This document shows positions 1 through 8,191 of a DNA stretch of 64,000 nucleotides, piece after piece. Positions within the stretch are counted from its first letter, which is position 1; every line of letters begins with the position of its first letter. Location of the stretch: positions 1-64,000 of the forward strand of contig NZ_SGNY01000010.1 in assembly GCF_007002745.1 (NCBI RefSeq), given 5' to 3'. A program made the translations under genes and the position numbers. A model generated the notes under the pieces. That model was not told the DNA's origin, did not search any database, and saw nothing but the letters and a program-made list of their open reading frames with translations. This DNA comes from Martinezella rhizogenes (GTDB taxonomy: Bacteria; Pseudomonadota; Alphaproteobacteria; Rhizobiales; Rhizobiaceae).

Positions 1-511
1 CAACAAATCCATCATCTGCCATGCAAATCTCCAGATAGTCCTGGAAACCTTCTCGCACACGCAGCAAGCCTCAAAATACAGCCAATCCAATGGGGCGGAG
101 ACGGCGCTTACATCCTATGCCCGAACCGCTTGCGAGATAGGCTCCCATGCACGAGCCGAAAAAGCCGCCTCCTGCCTTAACAAACCTGTGGATGGCCTCA
201 ACCCGTTGATCACCAAGGCTTTCAAATGCGGCTGGAATATCCTGTCCTCCGCCCGGCTGGACGTAGATGTCATATTTTGAAAGCGTCTCGTCGCGAATAT
301 CGATCCGCTCCTTCGCACCGACGTAATCGACCCGATACTCAGGTCCGAGCGCCATAATCGATTGACGCATCGTTTCAGAACAATCCTCGCAACTGGCGGG
401 CCCGCGGTAAACCGCAACCCGAATGATGCCTTCCTTTGCGTTTGAAGAAGAAACCACCCCGGTGGTGGCAGCGATAACGGTGAGTACCGCGGTCATGGTT
501 TTGATGATCAT
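1..511 (-). pseudogene. BPL_N / type 1 glutamine amidotransferase-like protein, frameshifted and cut by window edge
   Basis: The intact frame (71-511) encodes 146 residues: an export signal (MIIKTMTAVLTVIAATTG...), then a fold resembling the biotin-protein-ligase N-terminal (BPL_N) amidotransferase-like family. Visible motifs are VYRGPASCEDC near residue 35, VQPGGGQD near 85 and the nucleophile-elbow-like GGGFFGSCMGAYLA near 113-126. The frame then runs into an unrelated tail and stops at 71, well short of the roughly 250 residues usual for the family. A different minus-strand frame below about position 105 reads LDWLYFEACCVREGFQDYLE, which resembles the family's C-terminal YFEGG segment. I read this as a gene broken by a frameshift, probably with a small deletion, continuing off the window. 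A short functional protein is possible but less likely. Confidence 0.5.
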
Positions 512-617
512 GTCTTATCTCGCTTATCTGGCGCTGGTTGGCCGAGGGAAGAGGCACAGCTGGCAGGAACTGGAACACAGCTTATGAGGCGCGCAACGCG
601 CCGAGGCTCAGCGTGGC

Positions 618-2087
618 TCATGGCCTGGTATTCACCATGGGGTCCTCATCCGGGCCTTGATCGTCGGGCGCAGGAGCAACGCTTGCCCCGCCCGCATCCT
701 CATTGGACGGCCATGTATCAGATGTTGAATGATCGGGCGGCGTCCAGTCCTCACGATCCTCCCGCTTGTCCTCATGGTGTGGCGAAGTGCCGTCTGTGGC
801 AGGATCGAAAGCGCCCCTCTCCGCAGCATCAGGGTGTTGTTCCGGCGGAGACGGAACCACAGGCGGCGGGTTTTCCTGGTCGCCAGGAGTAGCGGGATCC
901 TGATCCTTCAGGCGGGTGTCGATCGGGACTTCAGGGCCTTGATCGGAAGCCTCTGCCGATGGAGGAACAGCGTTGTTTCTGAACTCATCAACCGGCGGAG
1001 CAGCCAGTGTCTGGTCTGTGGAAACGTCTTCCACGCTGAAGTTCACATCCTGTGGAACGGGCGCGACGGCGACATCCGACAAATCTTCCTCGGGCATCGT
1101 CTGGTAGATATTCGTCGTCTCGTTCGTGACGTTGTATATCGTTTCGTAGGTGACGTTCTGGAAGATTTCGGGGCGGCTTTCGGTCATGATCGGAGCAGAA
1201 ATGATCACGGGTTCGCTGTAATAACTGTCAGCAACGCCTTGGTAATACCCGTCGTAATATCCGTCCCAGTAACTGTCGATTGACCGGTCGTTTTCAAAAT
1301 CGACGATCCTTACATAATAGCCTGGATAATATTCCCTCGTGGTGAGTGAGAGAGCTGCGAAGGAGCCGGACAGGACCGTCAGTGTGAATGAAAGACGCTG
1401 GTAGTCGTATCCACTTGCAGGCGCGCGCTGCGCTATCGCAATTTCACGCCGCATCCTGATAACCTCAGTGCGAAGAGCTGCGTTGTCGGCGACCTCGTCC
1501 TCCAACTGCTGCATTCTATACGACAAGTCGGCAACTTTTCGTTTGAGCGCTTTCACATCCGATGCATTTGCATTTGCCGCAAATCCCTTATGTTTTGCGA
1601 GAACGAAACGGCTTGAATATTCCGCCCAAGCCGCATTGAAGCGCTGGAGAGCTCTCGTCGCCCCGTCGCATTTGGCTGATGACAGGGAGTAACGCGTCTG
1701 CAGATTACCGACCGCATGGGACAGCGCCTTGGTGGCCCGCGAAATGCGGGCGGGTTCACGCGATGCAATTGCCGCTTCAAGGCCCTGCACAGACCGCGTC
1801 GCCTCCGTGAGGGCAGCGAGCACCGCCACGCCACTGCGACGCCGTTTCTCGCCCTTCGCTTCGCTGAACGAAAAAGCGATTTCCCCCAGAGAGGCGCGCA
1901 TGTCTCCAAGAAGGGCTGGCGCGTTCATCCGGACGGGTGAGCCGGCAACCGCTCGCACTGACGAGAGCGAAACGACGGCGGTTGCCAAGACAGCCTGCTG
2001 GACCAGGGGACTAACCGTAAGCGCCGCGAAAACCGGGAGGAGCGACACAAGTTTCATTTTGTTTTCAGGCATTTTCAAATCTCTCAT
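618..2087 (-). CDS. secreted hypothetical protein with coiled coil and Pro/Asp-rich tail
   Basis: 489 residues with no family I recognise. From the third Met (MKLVSLLPVFAALTV) there is an N-terminal export signal or anchor. A helical region follows, with a probable coiled coil around residues 175-215 (VADLSYRMQQLEDEVADN). A Tyr-rich stretch (YWDGYYDGYYQGVADSYY) lies near 270-290. The C-terminal 160 residues are low-complexity and rich in Pro, Asp and Glu, as in an extended periplasmic or surface segment. The start could be codon 1, 6 or 11; none has a strong ribosome site. It may be cotranscribed with the small membrane ORF just upstream. Function unknown. Confidence 0.65.
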   Translation of the reverse strand: MRDLKMPENKMKLVSLLPVFAALTVSPLVQQAVLATAVVSLSSVRAVAGSPVRMNAPALLGDMRASLGEIAFSFSEAKGEKRRRSGVAVLAALTEATRSVQGLEAAIASREPARISRATKALSHAVGNLQTRYSLSSAKCDGATRALQRFNAAWAEYSSRFVLAKHKGFAANANASDVKALKRKVADLSYRMQQLEDEVADNAALRTEVIRMRREIAIAQRAPASGYDYQRLSFTLTVLSGSFAALSLTTREYYPGYYVRIVDFENDRSIDSYWDGYYDGYYQGVADSYYSEPVIISAPIMTESRPEIFQNVTYETIYNVTNETTNIYQTMPEEDLSDVAVAPVPQDVNFSVEDVSTDQTLAAPPVDEFRNNAVPPSAEASDQGPEVPIDTRLKDQDPATPGDQENPPPVVPSPPEQHPDAAERGAFDPATDGTSPHHEDKREDREDWTPPDHSTSDTWPSNEDAGGASVAPAPDDQGPDEDPMVNTRP

Positions 2088-2099
2088 ACCTATTGTATG

Positions 2100-2255
2100 T
2101 CATCGCAGGAGCGCGCAATCCGTATATGTCCGGTCACGGCACCTTAAGGGTCCGTCCACGGACCAACCGGGCGGATTTCGTGTGGCCAGGATCGTGAGCG
2201 CAATCATCCAGAAGATGGCAACAAACACGGCGGCTGGAAGTAGGCGCAAGAACAT
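2100..2255 (-). CDS. possible 51-residue membrane protein
   Basis: A short open frame starts with ATG preceded by GAGG at about 8 bases. It encodes a strongly hydrophobic N-terminal helix (MFLRLLPAAVFVAIFWMIAL) followed by a polar tail ending TDCALLR. It stops 12 bases before the larger gene on the same strand, which suggests one transcript. No family is recognised. The hydrophobic run, ribosome site and spacing favour a real small inner-membrane protein, but at this length chance cannot be excluded. Confidence 0.4.
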   Translation of the reverse strand: MFLRLLPAAVFVAIFWMIALTILATRNPPGWSVDGPLRCRDRTYTDCALLR

Positions 2256-2394
2256 CGGTGAACCTCACTGAACCTGACGAGCCAAAACGCGTCAGGCAGT
2301 GATATATTCGACTGGACCTGACAGCCCCTTGAAGCCGTTGTCAGCGAATTGTCATCTTCAATCGTCTAAAGGTGCTGCGACCAAGGAGGTCCAT

Positions 2395-2850
2395 GTGAAA
2401 CCCACCAAGCCAAAGCGATGCATCCGATACTCCGTCGTGCTGGCGTTGATGCTCTCCACCGTGGTCCACGCGCGCGCCTATGCTGAAGATGACACGGGTG
2501 CAGGCGCTGAAAGCGAGACCTCCTCCGAGACCGAAAGCGACGATGGCGTGGCCGAGGGCGTCTATAATGGCAGCGATGCTGCCAGTTCGATGCGCGGCTT
2601 TTCCAACGAGATCGAAGATTACGAACAGCAGGATCAAGGGGGCCCAAATGGTCTTCAGGGGCAAAATATCCTTTCGCTCGACAGCATTACGGCAAAAACC
2701 CAGGCGCTCACGGACGGCCGTATTCTGGACGCTGAGCTCAAGCCGCGCCGCAACGGCCTCAGATACGAGCTCAAAGTCCTGGAAAATGACGACCGGTTGC
2801 GACGATACTCATTCGATGCGCATAACGGCCGTCTCATCGGAGTGAAGTGA
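2395..2850 (+). CDS. periplasmic PepSY-domain protein, FeuN-like position
   Basis: Starts at GTG 2395, chosen because AAGGAGG (2383-2389) sits 5 bases upstream and a signal peptide (YSVVLALMLSTVVHARAYA) follows at once. The 151-residue product has an acidic linker and a C-terminal PepSY domain (about residues 100-151: LTDGRILDAELKPR, YELKVLENDD, YSFDAHNGRLIGVK). PepSY proteins are periplasmic and often modulate proteases or sensors. It lies 3 bases ahead of a response regulator and histidine kinase. That order matches the rhizobial FeuN-FeuP-FeuQ arrangement, in which the small periplasmic protein restrains the kinase. A similar inhibitory or sensory role is inferred from context. Confidence 0.75.
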   Translation: MKPTKPKRCIRYSVVLALMLSTVVHARAYAEDDTGAGAESETSSETESDDGVAEGVYNGSDAASSMRGFSNEIEDYEQQDQGGPNGLQGQNILSLDSITAKTQALTDGRILDAELKPRRNGLRYELKVLENDDRLRRYSFDAHNGRLIGVK

Positions 2851-2853
2851 ACC

Positions 2854-3519
2854 ATGCGCGTTCTCATCGCCGAAGATGATAAACGGATCGCTCAGTCGCT
2901 CTCGATTGCGCTTGCGGCTGCCGGTTTCGTGACGGAGATATCGCTCGATGGCGAGGACGCCTGGTTTCGAGGCGAAACCGAGGCATTTGATGCCGTCATC
3001 TTAGATCTCGGCCTTCCAGGCCTCGACGGACTGACCATTCTCAAGCGATGGCGCCGCGACGGCAGGGCTGCGCCGGTTCTCATCCTGACAGCCCGTGGAG
3101 ACTGGAGCGAACGGGTCGAAGGTATCGAATCCGGTGCAGATGATTATGTCGTGAAGCCTTTCAGGATGGAGGAAGTCGTGGCGCGTATCCGGGCGCTGGT
3201 GAGGCGCGCAGCCGGGTTTTCCTCGCCGAACATCACGATAGGCCGCTACACCCTGGACACGCGGCTGAAACAGGTCTCGATCGGTGGATTGCCCGTCGCA
3301 CTCTCTCCCCAGGAATACCGCCTGTTAGCCTTCATGGCGCACAGGCCGGGGAAGGTCGTTTCCCAGCTGGAAATCACGGAACATCTCTATGCACAGGATG
3401 ACGACCGCCTGTCCAACGCCGTCGAGGTGCTGGTCGGACGGCTTCGCCGCCGACTGGGCGCCGATATCATCATTACACGCAGAGGTTTGGGATATCTCCT
3501 GGGCGGCGATGCCGCATGA
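2854..3519 (+). CDS. OmpR/PhoP-family response regulator (FeuP-like)
   Basis: 221 residues. The receiver domain (1-115) has the acidic pocket EDD at 7-9, phospho-acceptor Asp51 (VILDLGLPGLDG), the Thr of LILTARG and Lys101 (DYVVKPF). A winged-helix DNA-binding domain (about 125-218) has RRLGADIIITRRGLGYLL. The segment LKRWRRDGRAAPVLILTAR is typical of the PhoP/FeuP subgroup. The gene overlaps the kinase downstream by 4 bases (ATGA), so translation is coupled. It should be the cytoplasmic transcription factor of this PepSY-linked two-component system; its targets are unknown. Confidence 0.92.
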   Translation: MRVLIAEDDKRIAQSLSIALAAAGFVTEISLDGEDAWFRGETEAFDAVILDLGLPGLDGLTILKRWRRDGRAAPVLILTARGDWSERVEGIESGADDYVVKPFRMEEVVARIRALVRRAAGFSSPNITIGRYTLDTRLKQVSIGGLPVALSPQEYRLLAFMAHRPGKVVSQLEITEHLYAQDDDRLSNAVEVLVGRLRRRLGADIIITRRGLGYLLGGDAA

Positions 3520-4871
3520 AATCAAGATCGCTGAAATCCCGCATGATCGTGGCCGGTGCGGTGTGGATTTTTTTCGCGCTCATACTTGCCGGTTCTGCAA
3601 TATCCTATCTGTTCATTGAAAATGTCGAAAAGGGAGTTCGGTCCGATCTCAGCGCGACACTCTCGCGGCTCGTTGCCATCATCGACCTTGATGCGCGGCA
3701 AGATCGGCCCCGTCTGACACGACAGCTGCCCGACCCGAGATATGAAACCCCGTTTAGCGGCGTTTATTGGCAGATCACCGACATGGACAATCAAAAGGCG
3801 CTGCGCTCGCGCTCCCTGTGGGATAAAAATCTCGAGACGGAGGTGAGCACCGACGGCGAGCATTTCGCCAGTATTGACGGCCCGGCAGGCCAATCCCTGC
3901 TGGCACTGTCGTTGACGACGCGCTTCAAGGCCAGGGATATTGAACGTCACTATCAGATCGTCGTCGCACTGGACCGTTCCATCCTCGACGAAACCATTCA
4001 CAAATTTGCATGGGAAATGACCGCGGCGCTCGCCGTACTCGGTGCGTCGCTCGTCCTTGCCGCCCTGTTGCAGGTTCATTTCGGCCTCCTGCCGTTCCGG
4101 CAGTTGAAGAGCGAAGTCGAGATCATCCGCAAGGGCGCCGCCACCTCGCTGGAGAGCGAATATCCGACAGAGGTGTATCCGCTTGTTGCCGAAGTGAACG
4201 AACTGTTGAAACTGCAGGAAACATCGATCGAATTTGCAAGGGCGCGCGCTTCCGATCTTGCGCACGGATTGAAGACGCCCCTCTCCGTCCTTGTGACGGT
4301 TGCCGACGACCTCAGACGCCGTGGCGAAACGTCCGCCGCGTCTGTCCTGTTCGATCTGTCCGACGAAATGAACAGTCGGGTGGACTATCAACTCAAATTG
4401 TCGAAACTCCGACAGAGAGCACGGCTGCACACATTGCGGGCTCCACTTGGATCGATCGTCAGCCGGGCCGTTGCCGTTCTCAAGAAAACCAAAGAAGGCG
4501 AGCAACTGAACTGGCAGATCGACATGGCGCAGAACATCGATGTCGATATCGATGAAAACGATCTCGTCGAACTGGTCGGCGTCGTTTTGGAAAACGCAGC
4601 AAAGTGGGCCACCTCGACGGTGCGGGTGTCAGCATCAAGGCGGAAGGACGTCGCAGAGCTGCGCGTCTTTGATGACGGTCCGGGCATCGGCCAGTCCCAC
4701 CTAAAGCTCATTGGGAAACGCGGCCAGCGCTTCGATGAAAGCGTTGGCGGGTCTGGACTTGGCTTGGCGATTGCAACGGAAATTCTCGCGATAAACCACG
4801 GTTCGATCCTCTTCGAAGGCGATCAGGGCGTGGGAACCCTTGTCATCGTGAGGCTTCCGCTTGCCGTCTGA
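3516..4871 (+). CDS. membrane sensor histidine kinase (PhoQ/FeuQ-like)
   Basis: 451 residues: first membrane helix at about 10-35 (MIVAGAVWIFFALILAGSA), a periplasmic sensor region to about 165, second helix near 170-190 (LAVLGASLVLAALL), a HAMP-like linker, then the dimerisation/phosphoacceptor segment with His250 (DLAHGLKTPLSVL). The catalytic domain has the N box ENAAKWA, G1 box DDGPGIG and G2 box GGSGLGLAIATEI. It should phosphorylate the regulator encoded immediately upstream. Partnership with the PepSY protein two genes upstream suggests signal input in the periplasm, but the stimulus cannot be read from sequence. Confidence 0.92.
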   Translation: MKSRSLKSRMIVAGAVWIFFALILAGSAISYLFIENVEKGVRSDLSATLSRLVAIIDLDARQDRPRLTRQLPDPRYETPFSGVYWQITDMDNQKALRSRSLWDKNLETEVSTDGEHFASIDGPAGQSLLALSLTTRFKARDIERHYQIVVALDRSILDETIHKFAWEMTAALAVLGASLVLAALLQVHFGLLPFRQLKSEVEIIRKGAATSLESEYPTEVYPLVAEVNELLKLQETSIEFARARASDLAHGLKTPLSVLVTVADDLRRRGETSAASVLFDLSDEMNSRVDYQLKLSKLRQRARLHTLRAPLGSIVSRAVAVLKKTKEGEQLNWQIDMAQNIDVDIDENDLVELVGVVLENAAKWATSTVRVSASRRKDVAELRVFDDGPGIGQSHLKLIGKRGQRFDESVGGSGLGLAIATEILAINHGSILFEGDQGVGTLVIVRLPLAV

Positions 4872-4938
4872 TCTCGACAAACCTGCAACGACTTGATGTT
4901 CACCTGAAGGGATATTCAGCGACAAGGGAGCACTAAAA

Positions 4939-5124
4939 TTACCGACCAGCTGACCTAGTGCCATTCAGGAGTTTATCGAGTTCAGCAGCGCGGGATCTGG
5001 ATAGCCGAACTTCTTCAGCAAACAGCGGCCAGCGGTCTACGGCCGCTCGAACCTGTTCGACAACTTCCCGGCCATCCGGATCTGAAATCGAGCCCCCCCT
5101 GGAGACTGCCGAAAGGTGAGGCAC
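4939..5124 (-). pseudogene. HipA-like kinase C-terminal remnant
   Basis: A 61-residue frame contains VEQVRAAVDRWPLFAEEVRL, which resembles the C-terminal helix segment of HipA-type toxin kinases (RWPxFAEEAG). Nothing of the kinase core or of a HipB antitoxin lies nearby: one side is the histidine kinase gene and the other the DJ-1 gene. I read it as the relic of a lost toxin-antitoxin gene. It could be a chance resemblance, since the recognisable stretch is short. Confidence 0.4.
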
Positions 5125-5162
5125 GTCCTCAGGGCGTCGGACGTGACATCATGATCGTTTGT

Positions 5163-5936
5163 TTACTGCGTCTTTGTTTCGAGGGCCTTCACAATGGCCT
5201 CACCGAATGCCTTGGCCGAGGCTGGGTTCTGACCTGTGATGAGACGGCCGTCGACAACAACCTTGTTCTCGAAAATCGGTGCCTCTTCAAATATCGCACC
5301 AGCGTTCTTCAGCGCGCCCTCGAGCTCGAAAGGAACGATCTTGTCATAGTGGCGGGAGGCTTCTTCTTCTGCAGTGAAGCTCGTGAGTTGGCGTCCCCTG
5401 ATAAGGCTTTCGCCGTTGCTCAGCTTCACATTCAAAAGGCCTGCCGGACCGTGGCAAACGGCACTGACGATGCCGTTGCCCTCGTAAATCTTGCGAATGA
5501 TATCCTGAAGATCGGTATCATTGACGAAATCCCACATTGGTCCATGTCCGCCGACAAGTTGGACAGCCGCATATTGTGAGGCGTCGACCTCTGAAAGTTT
5601 GATCGAATTTGCGATCTTGTTGCGATGATCCGGATTGGTCCAGAATGCGAGTGTCGCAGGATCCTTTAGATCGAACCCGTCAAAAGGCGACAATCCGCCC
5701 TTCGGACTTGCAATGTCGAAATCGATACCGGCTTCATCGAACACTTCTACGGGGTGCGTTAGCTCGGGAAACCAATATCCGCCGACGAGTTCGGGGGTTT
5801 TCTTGTCCAGGCTGGACACGACGATCAGGATTTTTTTCTTTGCGGTTTCAGCAGTCTGCGCGAACGAGCTGGCGGGCAGCGCGACAAGGGTGGCAATGGC
5901 GACGCAGATGCCTGCGACGTGGTTAAAGAGCGACAT
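5163..5936 (-). CDS. exported DJ-1/PfpI family protein (Hsp31-like)
   Basis: 257 residues from ATG 5936, chosen over the ATG two codons earlier because GAGGA lies 6 bases before it. A signal peptide (VAGICVAIATLVALPASSFA) precedes a DJ-1/PfpI domain. Visible features are the nucleophile elbow with Cys (SAVCHGPAGLLN), GGHGPMWD, the N-terminal strand KKILIVVSS and SPKGGLSPFDGFD. Family members are glyoxalases/deglycases, chaperones or amidotransferase-like hydrolases. Export makes this one atypical, since most bacterial homologues are cytoplasmic. It is transcribed divergently from a LysR gene 155 bases away, its likely regulator. Confidence 0.85.
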   Translation of the reverse strand: MSLFNHVAGICVAIATLVALPASSFAQTAETAKKKILIVVSSLDKKTPELVGGYWFPELTHPVEVFDEAGIDFDIASPKGGLSPFDGFDLKDPATLAFWTNPDHRNKIANSIKLSEVDASQYAAVQLVGGHGPMWDFVNDTDLQDIIRKIYEGNGIVSAVCHGPAGLLNVKLSNGESLIRGRQLTSFTAEEEASRHYDKIVPFELEGALKNAGAIFEEAPIFENKVVVDGRLITGQNPASAKAFGEAIVKALETKTQ

Positions 5937-6091
5937 ATCCATTCCTCAAATTGTTGACACGCTCTCCATATGTCCAGCTTCGATTAAAAACATAAGTGCC
6001 ACACTTCTATATGGATTGTTTAGAAAACCTTCGTTATCTGTCTGGAGCCTTATAGGGTTGCCTTCGACAATGGTCCGAATGGAAAGATCAA

Positions 6092-7009
6092 ATGACGCGT
6101 CACGATGCATTCGACGGACTGTCGGAATTCCTGGCAATCGCCAGGCATAAAAGCATCCGCAAGGCAGCATTGGAGCTTGGCGTGACGCCAGGCGCGATCA
6201 GCCAGGCGTTGCAGCGGCTGGAACGAAGACTATCGACACCCTTGTTTCATCGTACGACCAGAAAAATGTCGCTGACAGAAGCAGGCGAAGGGCTTCTGGG
6301 GAAGATAGGCCCGGCGGCTCATCTGATCGAGGCAAGCTTTGAGGAGACGCTCCAGTCCTCAAGCGAGCCGTCCGGCACGTTGCGGCTTATCGTGGAGAGG
6401 CTTGCTATTCCGCATGTTTTGGATCCTGTCATGCCCATTTTCAGACGGTCTTGGCCGCTGGTGAATGTGGACGTGACGGTCAGCAATCAGCATCACGATT
6501 TTGTTGCCCAGGGTTATGACGCTGGCATCCTGCTCGGATCCTATATCGCCCAGGAAATGATCGCTATCAGGCTTTCACCACCGTTCAGTTGGGCCGTTTT
6601 CGGTTCTCCAGAGTATTTCAAAGCGCATGGGAAACCGAAAACACCTGGGGAGCTTACACAGCACCGATGCATTCGATTTCGACGCCCGGAAAAAGGAGAC
6701 ATCTACCGGTGGGAGTTTCTCGATCAGGGTCAGACCGTCCGATTGGAACCGAGTGGACCGATCACAGTGAACGATGGGGAACTTATGCGGCAATTCGCTT
6801 GCCAGGGTCTGGGCCTCATCTATTCGTCGACGTTCCACACATCCAGCGAACTCGCCCAGGGTCTGCTCGAACCCGCTTTGCTCGATTACTCTCCCGGTGG
6901 CGATGGCCTCTTTCTCTACTTCACCAAGGCCGCCCAAAGCCAGCCCAAGTTACGGGCCTTCATCGACACCTGCTCGAAGCTGCGCAAGCAGTCCAAGTCA
7001 GTGGCGTGA
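6092..7009 (+). CDS. LysR-family transcriptional regulator
   Basis: 305 residues. The N-terminal winged HTH is clear (FLAIARHKSIRKAALELGVT followed by PGAISQALQRLERRLS). Residues about 90-295 form the periplasmic-binding-like effector domain (LRLIVERLAIPHVL, YDAGILLGSYIA, VFGSPEYFKAHGKP). It is the AaeR/PerR-like subgroup that commonly autoregulates and controls a divergent enzyme gene. The divergent neighbour is the DJ-1/PfpI gene. Its last 12 bases overlap the 3' end of the adenylate cyclase relic on the other strand. Confidence 0.9.
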   Translation: MTRHDAFDGLSEFLAIARHKSIRKAALELGVTPGAISQALQRLERRLSTPLFHRTTRKMSLTEAGEGLLGKIGPAAHLIEASFEETLQSSSEPSGTLRLIVERLAIPHVLDPVMPIFRRSWPLVNVDVTVSNQHHDFVAQGYDAGILLGSYIAQEMIAIRLSPPFSWAVFGSPEYFKAHGKPKTPGELTQHRCIRFRRPEKGDIYRWEFLDQGQTVRLEPSGPITVNDGELMRQFACQGLGLIYSSTFHTSSELAQGLLEPALLDYSPGGDGLFLYFTKAAQSQPKLRAFIDTCSKLRKQSKSVA

Positions 7010-7213
7010 TGTATATTCAATTCCGACCATAGATGCCTCCGGCCTGCCGCGCACTGTCAGACTTGGAAACAACATCAAGCCTCTCATTAAATCAGGTCTG
7101 CCTGCAGCAGCCTCAAGAATGTCCGGGGACGCCGGCACCTCACAAGACGTATCACGCGTCATGGCTTCAAGGCGATGCGCAACGTTGACGACGTCTCCGA
7201 TGACCGTGAACCC
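6998..7213 (-). pseudogene. 3' remnant of a class III adenylate/guanylate cyclase
   Basis: Minus-strand translation gives GFTVIGDVVNVAHRLEAMT, a canonical class III cyclase catalytic motif (the xxTVIGDxVNxAxRLEAxT block). It is followed by a plausible C-terminal end (SPDILEAAAGRPDLMRG, LFPSLTVRGRPEASMVGIEY). Upstream of GFTV the frame stays open to the ribokinase stop at 7280 but loses all similarity, and there is no catalytic core or start codon. The rest of the gene appears to have been replaced by the nucleoside-utilisation operon. It is a relic marking a recombination junction at about 7214-7280. Confidence 0.65.
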
Positions 7214-7279
7214 CTTTCGTGAATAGATTAATAAAATCGAAAAGACCGATCCGAACCAGTTTGGAAAAAACTGGCAACG

Positions 7280-8179
7280 TCATGCAACTGAGTTGATTGC
7301 ACCTATTTCGACGGAATCCGTAGCCCACCGCTCGGGAATACTGCTCTGACTACCTTTTCGTGAGCATGCCAGCGCTGCGGCGATCGATGCCCGCTGCATG
7401 GCCGCCTTGAGCGGCAAGCCGCAGTCTAATCCCGAGGCAAGCACCCCGACGAAGCAATCGCCAGCTGCTGTTGTATCCTGTACGTCGATCGACATGGCCG
7501 CGATACGAATATACTCGCCAAACGCGCAGGCTTCAGCACCATCACCACCGAGTGTACGCAGAACGCCGGTGGCGAGACGCACAGACAAGGCCGTTGCCGA
7601 TGCATCGCAACCGAGCCAACCCGCTAAAGCCTCAGCTTCATCTTCATTGACGACAATCAGATCGCACAAGGACAGAACTTCTTCCGACAAAAGAAATGCC
7701 GGTGCGAGGTTGAGGATCGAGATGGCCTTTGAGGCATGCGTACGGCGGATGAGTTTTTCCACTTCGGCCACATCGTTTTCCATTTGCATGAGCACGACAC
7801 CGGCCCGCTGCAACAAATCCTCCTCCACGCAATTCGAAGAAACCGCGAGGTTGGCACCAGCCGCCACCACAATCATATTCCGACCCTTGGCGTCGATATG
7901 GATCGAGGCATTGCCGGTCGGTTCTCCAAGAGAGGCGACGCGGCTGATATCCGTTGCCGTCTTCAGGTTCTGCAAGCCGATCTCGGCCAGACCATCCTGC
8001 CCGACCGCACCCACCATCACCACCTCGGCACCATCTCGGGCCGCTGCAAGCGCCTGATTGGCGCCTTTGCCACCGGCCTCCGTGCGGAAACGTTTGGCAA
8101 GCAGCGTCTGGCCCGGCTGCGGCATGTCCTCGACCTCATAAACGAAGTCGACATTGATTGAGCCGAAGGTGATGATCAT
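7280..8179 (-). CDS. PfkB-family sugar kinase, ribokinase-like
   Basis: 299 residues. Ribokinase hallmarks are the N-terminal strand MIITFGSINVDFVYEVEDMP, the substrate-lid GGKGANQALAAAR, and the second PfkB signature with catalytic Asp (DTTAAGDCFVGVLASGL, near residues 237-253). It should use ATP to phosphorylate a sugar, most likely ribose or a related pentose. It is the last intact gene of an operon with two nucleoside hydrolases, so it probably phosphorylates the sugar they release. Twelve bases separate it from the ATPase gene upstream. Exact sugar specificity cannot be read. Confidence 0.88.
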   Translation of the reverse strand: MIITFGSINVDFVYEVEDMPQPGQTLLAKRFRTEAGGKGANQALAAARDGAEVVMVGAVGQDGLAEIGLQNLKTATDISRVASLGEPTGNASIHIDAKGRNMIVVAAGANLAVSSNCVEEDLLQRAGVVLMQMENDVAEVEKLIRRTHASKAISILNLAPAFLLSEEVLSLCDLIVVNEDEAEALAGWLGCDASATALSVRLATGVLRTLGGDGAEACAFGEYIRIAAMSIDVQDTTAAGDCFVGVLASGLDCGLPLKAAMQRASIAAALACSRKGSQSSIPERWATDSVEIGAINSVA

Positions 8180-8191
8180 GACGCGGTTTCC

